The notes beneath the pieces were generated by a model. It was not told where the DNA came from and did no database searches. It saw only the letters and a list, made by a program, of their open reading frames with translations. Position numbers and translations under genes: made by a program. From Euphorbia lathyris (lineage: Eukaryota; Streptophyta; Magnoliopsida; Malpighiales; Euphorbiaceae), in the NCBI RefSeq assembly GCF_963576675.1, contig NC_088918.1:43123501-43187500 (forward strand): a stretch of 64,000 nucleotides of DNA, given 5' to 3'. Of this stretch, positions 1 through 10,436 are shown piece after piece (position 1 is the first letter of the stretch; each line of letters opens with the position of its first letter).

Positions 1-9
1 CAATCATTT

Positions 10-1538
10 TGTTAAGCGATTTCCGCAAGTGCACGGTATACGCTTGTAGTAATAAAAGATATCGATCCCACAGGGAACATTTTTTAACAAAAACTTATTT
101 TGAATTGGTTAAATATACTTTTAAAAATTTATAATAAGGAAAATCGTTAAATCGGATTTGGTTTTGAAATTGCTAGAATGAGAATTAGATTAGAGTATGA
201 AGATGTTAGAAAATACTTCTGATTAGGAGTGAATTTGCAAGACAAGAACGTTTAGTACTTTTTAGAAAAGTAAACAAATATATTCGTTTGCATTAAGCAA
301 AGAAAACAACTTTAAACTTTGTATAAATTATAATGATGAAATAAATGACAGAACCTCTAATTTTTAGGCTTTGAACTGTAGTCAATCCTCCTACGGTCGG
401 GTTAGATCGCTACCTTAACCAAATTAAAACTCTTTCGAGATAATAATTTGTCTAAGTGTTCAACAAAGTTTCTTTGTAAAGATTTTGAATTAAACTACGT
501 TTTAATGAAAACACCAGCAATCCACTTCGGATCCTTTACCAAAGTGCTGCATAAAAATTTATCGAATAGAACGGACTTTATTAGATGAAATATAAATTGA
601 TACAAGTTTATAGAGAACAATGAGCATGAAAACATTTGACGACTTGCAAGTGAATGGGTTGTCAATCCTTTCCTTGGGTTTCGTTAGAGTTTGTCAGGCT
701 CAGGGGCGGATTCTCTACTCAATCTTCTCGCTGAATCTTCGAAATAGAGACTGGTCTATCTACTACCAAAATGTAAACTAAATTTGAACAATGACTAAAC
801 GCTACTGTGTTTGTTATTATTGAATAAACAATGTGTGTACATCATATTGCTTTGAACAGAAATGAAATCTAAATTCTGAATCACTTGACTCGGAATTTCT
901 GCATAAGTTCTATACTAATCTCTTTCTTCTATATATCTTCAACTCTCCATCAACTCTTTATTTATAGATGTTGAAGAGTCGTGGTTGAAGTGTCGTGTCC
1001 GTTGTGAAGGATTGTATCCATTGTGAAAGGACGTCTTTATCCACCCGAACGAACGCGTTTCTTGGAATTTAACATGTGTTCATTGTACTTGGCAGAATTT
1101 TTGCACTTACCAAGAATGGAAATTCTCGGCCGAGAATGGGGGAGCATTTATTTGGTCTTCGAACGAAGGGAAGGAGCTGCCGAAGAACGCGTGTCGCGAT
1201 CGAGAATTTGTGATTCTCGGTCGCGGCTTTCATAAAATTCTCTACCGAGAATTTGTTTCCTCAACCGAGAATTGACAGTTTCTTCTGTTTCTGACCTCGT
1301 CTTTGTCCTCGTTTAGGTGTAATTTGATCTTCGTCGTTTTTAACTCATTTTGTAAGGTTTTTATTCTGTTTTTGAGCTCTTTTCGTTCCTATTTGGATTT
1401 TACCAAATATTTACGTACCTTGCAAGAAAGAAACATATTCGAGAGTAAAAGCATTCTAAACAGGTATAAGTAGCACAAATTCGTAGCAATATTGATGTAA
1501 TTATTGATGATATATTAGGTATATTTTGGGCTTAACAC
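10..1538 (-). mobile_element. Solo LTR E1, same family as element E2
   Basis: On the plus strand the segment starts TGTTAAGCG and ends GGGCTTAACA, giving 8-bp inverted ends TGTTAAGC/GCTTAACA. It is bounded by the direct repeat cattt at 5-9 and 1539-1543. The right end resembles the E2 LTR end at 25907, which fixes the orientation as minus. No coding sequence is seen. The part around 1110-1280 repeats short ccgagaat / attctcgg inverted motifs. It is probably the product of LTR-LTR recombination of an element inserted in an E2 LTR. Confidence 0.8.
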
Positions 1539-1574
1539 ATTTCCACAACTTCGTAGGCTTGTCAGACACTGGGG
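1539..1574 (-). repeat. Scrap of E2 LTR between two insertions
   Basis: These 36 bases include the second cattt TSD of solo LTR E1 and the first tgggg TSD (1570-1574) of element A. The text continues at 25183 and aligns by eye with about 645-720 of E1. It is therefore part of the E2 LTR whose remainder lies at 25183-25907 and to the left of the window. Confidence 0.7.
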
Positions 1575-3411
1575 TGTTGGGGTTTAGTGTCCTATAGACA
1601 ATTGTTCCAAGATATAAACCTAATGTAAATGAATTGTTCTTTATGTCATTTGTTTTAATAAGATATGATTTCATAACTGTATAAAGACAATCTCCTTTAA
1701 AGAACTAAATAAGTCTAATAAAAGGAAATCCCTGAATTTATTTAAAGTGATTATAAAATGTTCATACAAGCATGAAGTGAGACGAAACATTATAATAAAC
1801 TAATAAACTTAAAGCCACCCCAAGTCAAGTGATATGTTTTGAATATGGATTGACATAACACTGTTGAGACTTGCATGTAACAATGTTTTCTGTCGAGATA
1901 GAGAGCTGATCTCACAAGCTTCAGATATGCAGATATCTGGACAGTTACATGGATCCAATGAATGGAGTTCATTAGGATTGGGGACCCGACTTGAGATAAC
2001 AGGATGGGTAGATTTATCCTTGTCACCTGTTCATCTCATTGGTATTAATAGGTATAAGTAATCCTAAGACTCAAAGGAATGTTAATTAGTGATTCTGGAT
2101 TATAGAATGTGATGCTTTCATCCTGTTGTAACACGATCCATAACAGGGATGACTCTTGGGTGTGTACGGCAGACGTTGGGTATCACAGGAAGTAATTGCA
2201 GGATAGTTATACATTGGATTGAGCATTTGTCACTCCTGATAAATGGGAGATACGTCAAAGGATCGCTTGTGGAAGACTTAACTCTAAATCCTTGCAAGGT
2301 GATAGCTTAAGACTTGAAATGCAGATTTCACTTAACCTATCTAATTGGAGTTAACTCGGCCTGTACAAGTAAAACAAACGTCTCGCTATATGTGACTTGA
2401 TATTGCCCATAGTCATAAGATTCTGTTCAAGGATGTAGTTGACAAAGGATCGAATTATACTGTAACTAATACGGAAAGGTCAACGACAGAATCAACCTGT
2501 CTTCTTATAGCTCTGGGGGAATGTTTCGGATCTGCCAATCACAGTTCGCGTACTCATTCCGTTATGCAAAGATTAAATATAATTCTGAGAAAAATTAATT
2601 TAATAGTTGCATACGGCTAGAAGCAATAAGAACCTAACGGGTCACACATAAGACTTGGAACCCAAAAGAGAAACAGATGTTAATTAATTGACGGAAGCCC
2701 AACTGAGTCCACTAAGGCCCAGTAGCACAGGGGGGGGGCGAATTTGTGTATTAAAATACACAAAGGAATTAATTTAATTTAACAATTATAATTAGATTAT
2801 GATTATGAATTAAATTAATTATAGGATAAATAAGTTAGGAGGTTTAATGAGATTAAATTGCTTCTATTATTATCCTATCAATAAGTTATTATTATCTTTA
2901 TAATTAAATATAATTATAGATAATAACAATATGAATTTTATTCCGAATTAAATTCTTATTCAGTAACCTAATTCTATCTGACTAGGGTTTAGATGGAAGA
3001 GGCTATATATACCCCCCCTTAATGAGAATTTCGGCTAACACTAGCAATCCTAGGAGAGAGAAAATCGACCCCTACCGTAGTGGATCAATTCTTCACCGCT
3101 TGCTTCCATTCAATTGATTTTTCATCTCTTTCTCTTAATCCTTGATCTTGTGTTGATTTATTAGAGGCAATCTGCTTTGATTGCTTTTATACGGTTGAGT
3201 TCTAATCCTTGTTTGAATTGTGTTTTTTGTTTTGTGCTCGTGAACTCGGAGTAAGAGTTGAGGGCACTTCGATTGCAACAGTAGATAGAACTTCAAAAGG
3301 TATTTCCTTCTATCCATCTTTATATGAAATAACGGTTAACAGATCTTGGTTAAAGGAAATAGGTTAAAATTTTTATATTTTCGCTGCCAAACGTTTGCCT
3401 ATTTTCCTTCA
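1575..3411 (+). repeat. 5' LTR of element A
   Basis: The LTR is 1837 bp, begins TGTTGGGGTTTAGTGTCC and ends CCTTCA immediately before the primer site. It matches the 3' LTR at 21653-25177 and the LTRs of B, C and G. A run of nine G lies at 2730-2738, and a TATA box at 3004-3011. Confidence 0.92.
3004..3011 (+). promoter_or_regulatory. Probable TATA box of A 5' LTR
   Basis: TATATATA follows an AT-rich stretch about 1.43 kb into the LTR. The G copy has TATAAATA at the same place. It would set the U3/R border about 30 bp downstream. This is inferred from position and sequence only. Confidence 0.55.
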
Positions 3412-3412
3412 G

Positions 3413-3424
3413 TGGTATCAGAGC
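3413..3424 (+). other. Primer-binding site of element A
   Basis: TGGTATCAGAGC lies one base after the LTR end. It is complementary to the 3' end of plant initiator tRNA-Met, the usual primer of plant copia elements. Element G has the same 12 bases at 31901-31912. Confidence 0.9.
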
Positions 3425-3739
3425 ATGCGTTAAATCCGTTATTTCATATATGAAAATTAAAAGGTTCTTCAATCAGATTGAATAAATATTTATTGTTAGG
3501 TTAATTAACAAAACTGTTTTGATTAATTAATTCTAAAGATAAATAAGTTTTAATTAATTGTTAATTAAAATTGATTATGAATATGTTCCTAATTATTTTG
3601 GTTGATAATCATTATAATAAAAACCTATTAGTTTTATAGTTAGATTGATAAAAGTTAGTTTTATTGATTCTAAAGATAAAACAGAAAATCTTTAAAGGAT
3701 TTTCTTCTTTTCTGAAAATCGTTTTAAAACCGTTTTAAA

Positions 3740-3778
<39 letters not shown>

Positions 3779-5318
3779 CTATAAAAAAAATATGAACAAC
3801 AGCTCGGGTTGCGCCGTTAGGCGCAACCCGAACTGCGGTTCCGCGGTTGCTGCCTCGCGGCAGCAACCGCACAGCACCTGGCTGCCGCTGCTGCAAGGCA
3901 GCAGCGGGCCAGACGCATGGCTGCTGCCAAACGGCAGCAGCCATGTGTTCGGGCTCGTCACGGGCCCGACCCGAGGACATGTTTATTTTAAAATTGTTTT
4001 AAAATAAAATTAAGTTTTAAATATATTTATATATATATATATATGTTTCAGAAATTAATAGTTTTCTGTTTTGATTATCAAATAAAAAGAATTTATTTAA
4101 AAGTTTCTTTTACCTATTTGTAAATCAAAAGTGTTAAATGAATTAAAACAAAAATAACCGGGATATGCATAACAAAAGTTTTATATAGTTGTATTAATCT
4201 AATATGTAAGTGTTACATTTTAATTAGATTAAATATAGAAGATACAGAACTGATAGAATTAAAATTGGATGAAAGTTAATTTGACAAGTTAATGTGATTA
4301 ACCTAAATATTACATAAATATTTTATGTAATCAACCAATTAAATTTATTTAATTGAGTCTGTGTATGTTTGGAGTTATGGACATATTTGGACCCTCTATT
4401 TAGTCTTTTAGTATTTTTGAAATAGGACCTGCGTGTCCTGCCTATCTACTATCTATTGTAATTTCTCCTCTCATCTAATTCCCTTCAAGTTAATTGAAAT
4501 TTTCTTTAGTAGTATAGAAAATAATATTGATGTAATTTCGAGGCGCCATAGAAAAGACGGAGGACCTAAAGAGAAATATGTAATAGTTAGTATTTCCCTA
4601 GGTTTGGCCTTTTATTCTGTTTCTGGCTCAACGGAATAATTTAGATAATATGTCCATAACGCCAATGTATGTGTCTGATGTATGCTAAAGCAAATCAAGT
4701 CTAGGTTAGATTATGAGACTTAAAATAAAAATCCCTCACTAATTAAAAGTTAAGTAAATAAGCAAGTTATTAAAATCGGTTGCCCCTCCCTAATATTATA
4801 ATTCAGCCGGCAGTACTGGGGGCCTTTGGGTTGTTGAGTAAACTCAAGCTCGGGGTTTATGGTAACACCTGAATTATCGAAGATCGCCTTTTCATGAATA
4901 TGGGGTAATACTTAAATTAGATTATGATAGTTTGTTGGGTAAACTCATGTTGTCATAAACTAATGGGCAATATGGTTGGGATTAATATGAATAACATATT
5001 AGTTACTAATGTGCTTAGTAACCCAATAACCTAGGAATCACACCGTTGATGTGATTGATTGTATGAATCTACCTAACAAATGAGACTAGCTTGTTGAGTA
5101 AACTCAAGGTAAAATTTCAGGAGTTAGGATCCTAGCTCCCTAAAGGATTTGTGAAATTCTTCGAATTAATATGGAGGGCTATTAATTTGGCAAAATAGTG
5201 GGAGCAATTTAAAATGAATTAAAAGACCTATAATTTAAGATTGATATACTTTAAAGCAAATGAATAACATACGTTTACACTTCTCACTCTCAGGTTAAAT
5301 TAAAACACTCCTAAAATC
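3425..5318 (+). other. Untranslated leader of element A
   Basis: About 1.9 kb of AT-rich sequence separates the primer site from the gag ATG at 5319. It holds a (TA)n tract near 3745-3772, the GC-rich hairpin cluster at 3804-3945 and a second AT tract after it. Three copies of a short inverted motif TTGAGTAAACTCAA or a close variant lie at 4834-4847, about 4935-4948 and 5094-5107. No credible coding frame is seen. Long leaders of this kind are known for Angela/BARE-type elements. Confidence 0.7.
3804..3945 (+). other. Cluster of four GC-rich perfect hairpins
   Basis: Four inverted repeats follow one another. Hairpin 1 has arms 3804-3815 / 3820-3831 (12 bp, loop gtta). Hairpin 2 has arms 3843-3854 / 3859-3870 (12 bp, loop tcgc). 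Hairpin 3 has arms 3885-3894 / 3898-3907 (10 bp, loop aag). Hairpin 4 has arms 3916-3928 / 3933-3945 (13 bp, loop aaac). All arms pair perfectly. The block is strongly GC-rich between (TA)n tracts. Element G has a diverged version at 32196-32293. Confidence 0.85.
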
Positions 5319-6188
5319 ATGACTAAAACCAATCTGCAAAATATACTTACCGATAACAAGTTGAACGGTTGAAACTTCACCGACTGGTATCGCAACCTCA
5401 AAATCGTTTTGAAGTTCGATACGATAAGGTATGTACTTGATACATCGATACCCCCTACCCCGGCTGATGATGCTCCCATCAAAGAGATCGATGCTTACCA
5501 GAAGCATAAGGCTGATGACGATCACGCGGGATGCATCATACTTGCATAGATGACACCGGAATTGCAGAGGCAACATGAGGAAATGGATGCCTATTCCATC
5601 ATCACGCACCTGAAAGAGTTGTTTGGGAAACAAACTCGGTGCGAACGCTACGAGATATCAAAACTGTTATATCGTTGTAGGATGCAAGAGGGCACATCTG
5701 TGATGACACATTGTGTCAAGATGATATGCTATATTACCAAGCTTTCTAGTATTGGATTCGCGATGGATCATGAGCTAAGTGTTGACTTAGTCCTTCAATC
5801 CCTCCTAGAGAGTTATTCACAGTTCATAATGAACTACCAGATGAATGACTTGCAAACCTCTCTTGAAGAGCTTGCAGACATGCTCAAGACAGTTGAGCCC
5901 AATATGAAGAAAGACAAGGCAATATCGGCTCTTGTCATAGAGGGATCAAAGAAGAGGAAGGGGAATTTTCCCAATCCTAAATATCCCAAGAAAGGCAAGA
6001 GGGTCATGCCCACACAGGGGAAGCAAGTGAAGAAGCCCAAAGGAGAGTGCCACTTCTGTGGTAAAGATGGGCATTGGAGAAGGAATTGCAAGGAGTACCT
6101 AGCATCACTCAAGAAGGGTAAAGACGGTGCTTCAACATCTGGTATGTTTTATATTGAAATAAATACAATTTCACAGTCTGAATCTTAG
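5319..6188 (+). pseudogene. gag: gag of element A (copia type), broken
   Basis: This reading frame codes for the structural Gag that packages element RNA. The ATG at 5319 matches the start of the better-preserved gag in element B (13878, minus strand). A copia-type gag core is followed by a basic linker and one CCHC zinc knuckle (6048-6089, spacing C-X2-C-X4-H-X4-C). Nonsense codons interrupt it near 5369 (TGA), near 5548 (TAG) and at 6186-6188 (TAG). The frame is otherwise preserved, so these look like point mutations in an old copy. Confidence 0.85.
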
Positions 6189-6658
6189 GTATTAGATACC
6201 AGATGTGGATCTCATATTTTTATGAATATGAAGGGACTAAAACGGACTAAGGAATTGAAGAAGGGAAGCATAAACTTGTGAGTAGGAAATGGAGTAAGAG
6301 TTGTCGCGCTCGCCATTGGAGATTATGCTTTGAGTTTGCCCTCTGGGCTTGTAATAGAATTAAGGAACTGTTTGTATGTTCTAGAAATCTCCAGAAACAT
6401 TATTTCTATTAGCTGTCTTGTTGATGACGGTTTTAATATTTCAATAAAGAACAAACATTGCGAGTTTTATAAAGATGGGATTTTCTATTTTTCTGGAATA
6501 TCACCAAATGGGATCTATGTGTTAGATGACAAAATTTCTGTATTCGCAATTGATACCAAAAGACATAAGCTAGATAATTCGACTTACTTATGGCATTGTC
6601 GTTTAGGCATTATAAACAAAAGACGCATGCTTAAGCTACATCAAGATGGGCTTATAGA
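6189..6658 (+). pseudogene. pol: pol part 1 of element A: protease and gag-pre-integrase
   Basis: The frame continues from gag into an aspartic protease start in which the catalytic D-T-G reads D-T-R. There is an in-frame stop near 6280. The gag-pre-integrase / integrase zinc-binding region (about 6330-6658) follows. In the HHCC region the motif LWHCRLGH of copy B reads LWHCRLGI here, so a zinc-ligand histidine is lost. Solo LTR D interrupts the frame at 6659. The text resumes in frame after the ataga TSD at 18283. Confidence 0.85.
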
Positions 6659-8695
6659 TGTTGGTGTGCCCTAGTTCATAGGCATTGGTTCTTATAAAAT
6701 GTGTTTGTGTCACATTAATAAAGGCATTAATCTAGTTCATTTATATCTTGTGCTATAATATGAATAGAGAATCCATTGATTGATAATCGTAAAACCATAT
6801 CCCAAGTCTATTCTATCACGGGAATGATTAGGACCACAGACTTGTATATTCAACGACTGTATGGTAGTAATTGATACTAGCCATAGCACTTGATAAGTCA
6901 GTTGTGAATATGGGTACATGTTGTATACATGTGACTGGATCGATCCGCTCGAGAAAACTACATGGTGGTTGTGTCATTAGTTTTCTTAAGTAGGTCTCTA
7001 ACCGTCTTCAGACCAGATTTCATTATAATATCGATGTGGGATCCGGTTCACTTTGACATACGCCTAACAGGTCTGTAACAGGATGCCAAATACGGGTATG
7101 ATTGGGCGAACATGTGAACACATTAGTATTGATAGTGAAGTGATGGAATTACCACTCACATAACAGTGAGATGATATCACAGGCCACTTGATAAGTGAGA
7201 TTGATAAGTGTGTGGCCACACCCTGATAAGTAGTTTACTTATCTGATTCATTAATCTACTTAAGATCAAGAAATATCATAAACATCAGAGAGGATGACAG
7301 CCGCCATGCCTCTAGTTTATAATATCGATATCAAATGGTAAAAGACGTTAAGAGATAACTACAGGGTCTCTGCATCTTTAGACTGCTGAAACTCTGTCTT
7401 AGTTAGGGGCAGTAATGGTTTGCTAGAACCCACTTACTGTCTGTGAGCCATAAGCCCACTGCTAGCTAAGGACAGACCCATAGGATCGTGCACATCGAAC
7501 ATCTGAGTTAGAACTTATAGAACGGTACATTGGAGAGAGAGAATTTATTAATTGATTGACAATAAAATGTCAAGGTAATTAATTAGTGGTTAATCAATTG
7601 ATTAATTGATACTTTGTATCAATGTAATTAATCAATGGTTTTAGGAGTTGAGTAATTAATTAATTAATTAATTTGCGGAATGTAATTAATTAATTTGTAA
7701 ATTAATAATATTGCATTCGGTGAATAATTAATTAAACTAATACGTTAATTTATTAATTAATTTTGTTTGTTTAATTGGGGTAGTTAAATTTAATCTAATT
7801 ACAACTAATTGCATGAAATAAATACTATTGGTATTTATTTAAGTAATTAGATTAGAATTAGATTAGTTTTGTAATTAACCAATTAACCCTAAACTAATTA
7901 GGTTTAGGAATACACTATATATAAATTAAAACACTCCAAAAACCTAATTAACACTATTGTATTCGGCCACAATTCTATTGCTTGGGAAGCAATAAGTCAG
8001 CGGCCACTATGTTGGGGTTTAGTGTCCTATAGACAATTGTTCTAGGATATGAACTAAATATAAATGAAGTGTTCTTTATGTCATTTGTTTTAATAAGATA
8101 TGGTTTCATAACTATATAAAGGCAACCTCTTTTAAAGAAATAAATAAATCTGATAAAAGGAAATCCCTAAGTTTGTTTAAAGTGATTATAAAGTGTTCAT
8201 ACCAGCATGAAGTGAGACGAAACTTTATAATAAACTAATAAACTTAAAACCACCACAAGTCAAGTAATATGTTTAGGATTGACATATCACTGTTGAGACT
8301 TGCATGTAACAATGTCTTATGTCAAGACATAGAGCTGATCTCACAAGCTTCAGATATACAGATAATCTGGACAGTTGCATGGATTCAATGAAAGGGAGTT
8401 CATTAGGATTGGGGACCCGACTTGAGATAACAGGATGGGTAGATTCATCCTTGTCACCTGTTCATCTCATTGGTATTAATAGGTATAAGTAATCCTAAGA
8501 CTCAAAGGAATGTTAATTAGTGATTCTGGATTACGGAATGTGATGCTTTGATCCTGTTGTAACACGATCCTTAACAGAGATGACTCTAGGGTGTGAACGG
8601 CAGACGTTGGGTGGCACAGGAAGTAATTGCAGGATAGTTATACATTGGATTGAGCATTTGTCACTCCCGATAAATGGGAGATACGTCCAAGGATC

Positions 8696-10422
8696 TGTTG
8701 GAAAAATAGGCTAACGTATAGCAGCGGAAATATAAAATTTTTAACCTATTTCCATAAAACACAAGATCCGTTAATCGTTATTTCATATAAAGAGGGATAA
8801 GAAGAAATACCTTTTAGATGTTCTATCTACCGTTGCAAACGAAGTGCCCACAACTCTAACTTCGAGTTCCCGAGCACAGAACAAAACAAATATAAGATCA
8901 AGTTAGAATCAACCGCTGAGTAGCAAGCAAAATAGATTGCCTCTAATTAATCAACACAAGATCAAGGATAAAGAAAGAAAGATGAAAATCAATTGAACGG
9001 AAGAAAGCGGTAGAAAATCTCATCCTCGGGCTAGGGGGTTCGAAATTCTCTCTCTCTCTCTCTTAGTGTGGAATTCGAAATTCTCAAGCAGGGGGATTTC
9101 GAAAATCCCTTAGGGGTATTTATAATCTTCCTTGTATCTAATCCTTAGTTAGATAGAATTAGGTTATTGAATAAGAATTCAATTCGGAATAGAACTCTTA
9201 ATTATTATCTATTAATATATCTAAATATAAAAGATAATAACAATAACCTTATTGGATAATAATGGGAGTAATTTAATCTAATTAAAACTCCCAACTTAGT
9301 TATCCGTCAATTAATTAACATCTGTCTCTCTTTTGGGTTCCAAGTTTTATGTGTGACCCATTAGGTTCTTATTGCTTCTAGCCGTATGCAACTTATTAAA
9401 ATTAATTTTCAAAGAATTATATTTTAATCTTTGCATAACGGAATGATGTACAGAGTATGTGATTAGCAAGTCCGTAATCATTCCCCTAGAGCTATAAGAA
9501 GACAGATTGATTCTGTCGTTGACCTTTCAGTATTAGTTACGGTATAATTCGATCCTTTATCAACTACGTCCTTGAACTGAATCTTATGACTATGGGTAAT
9601 GGCAAGTCACATATAGCGAGACGTTCGTTTTACTTGTTCTTGGCCAAGTCAACTCCAATTAGACAGGTTAAGAGAAATCTAATTTCATTCTTAAGTTATC
9701 ACCTTGCAAGGATTTAGAGTCAATACTTCCACAAGCGATCCATGGACATATCTCCCATTTATCGGGAGTGATAAATGCTCAATCCAATATATAACGATCC
9801 CGCAATCACTTCCCGTGATACCCAACCTCTGCTGTTCACACCCCAGAATCATCTCTGTTAAGGATCGTGTTACAACAAGATCAAATCGTCACATTCCGTA
9901 ATCCAGAATACCAATTAACATTCCTTTGAGTCTGAGGATTATTTATACCTATTAATACTAATGAGATGAACAGGTGACAAGGATGAATCTACCCATCCTG
10001 TTATCTCAAGTCGGGTCCCCAATCCTAATGAACTACTTTTCATCGGATCCATGTAACTGTCCAGATATCTATATATATGAAGCTTGTGAGATCAGCTTTC
10101 TGTCGGACAGAAGACATTGTTACATGCAAGTCTCAGCAGTGATATGTCAATCCTAAGCATATTACTTGACTTGGGGTGGTTTTAAGTTTATTAGTTTATT
10201 ATAAAGTTTTGTCTCACTTCATGCTTGTATGAACACTTTATAATCACTTTAAAACAAACTTACGGATTTCCTTTTATTAGACTTTATTTACTGCTTAAAA
10301 AGGGATTGCCTTTATATAGTTATAAAACATATATCTCATTAAAACAAATCATGTAAAGAACACTTCATTTACATTAAGTTTGTATCCTAGAACAATTGTC
10401 TATAGGACACTAAACCCCAACA
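8696..10422 (-). repeat. 3' LTR of element B
   Basis: This is an A-family LTR in reverse, 1727 bp long. Against the B 5' LTR it lacks about 150 bp after 9306, the stretch seen at about 15563-15710. A short CT-rich microsatellite lies near 9050-9065. Confidence 0.9.
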
Positions 10423-10436
10423 TACTCCCACTTGGA
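10423..10436 (-). other. Polypurine tract of element B
   Basis: On the minus strand this reads CCAAGTGGGAGTA directly before the LTR start TGTTGGGG. It serves as primer for plus-strand DNA synthesis. The same tract precedes the 3' LTR of A at 21639-21652. Confidence 0.75.

Noticed and set aside
1023..1235. 70-codon plus-strand frame in solo LTR E1
   Set aside because: It lies wholly within LTR sequence, has no domain and is not kept in the E2 LTR copy.
5295..5633. Minus-strand frame of 112 codons at the start of A gag
   Set aside because: It is opposite the copia gag core. The sense frame matches the B gag, so this is a shadow.
9704..10156. Small frames (60-65 codons) recurring in several copia LTR copies
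   Set aside because: They lie in LTR U3 sequence and recur only because the LTR recurs. They differ by stops between copies.
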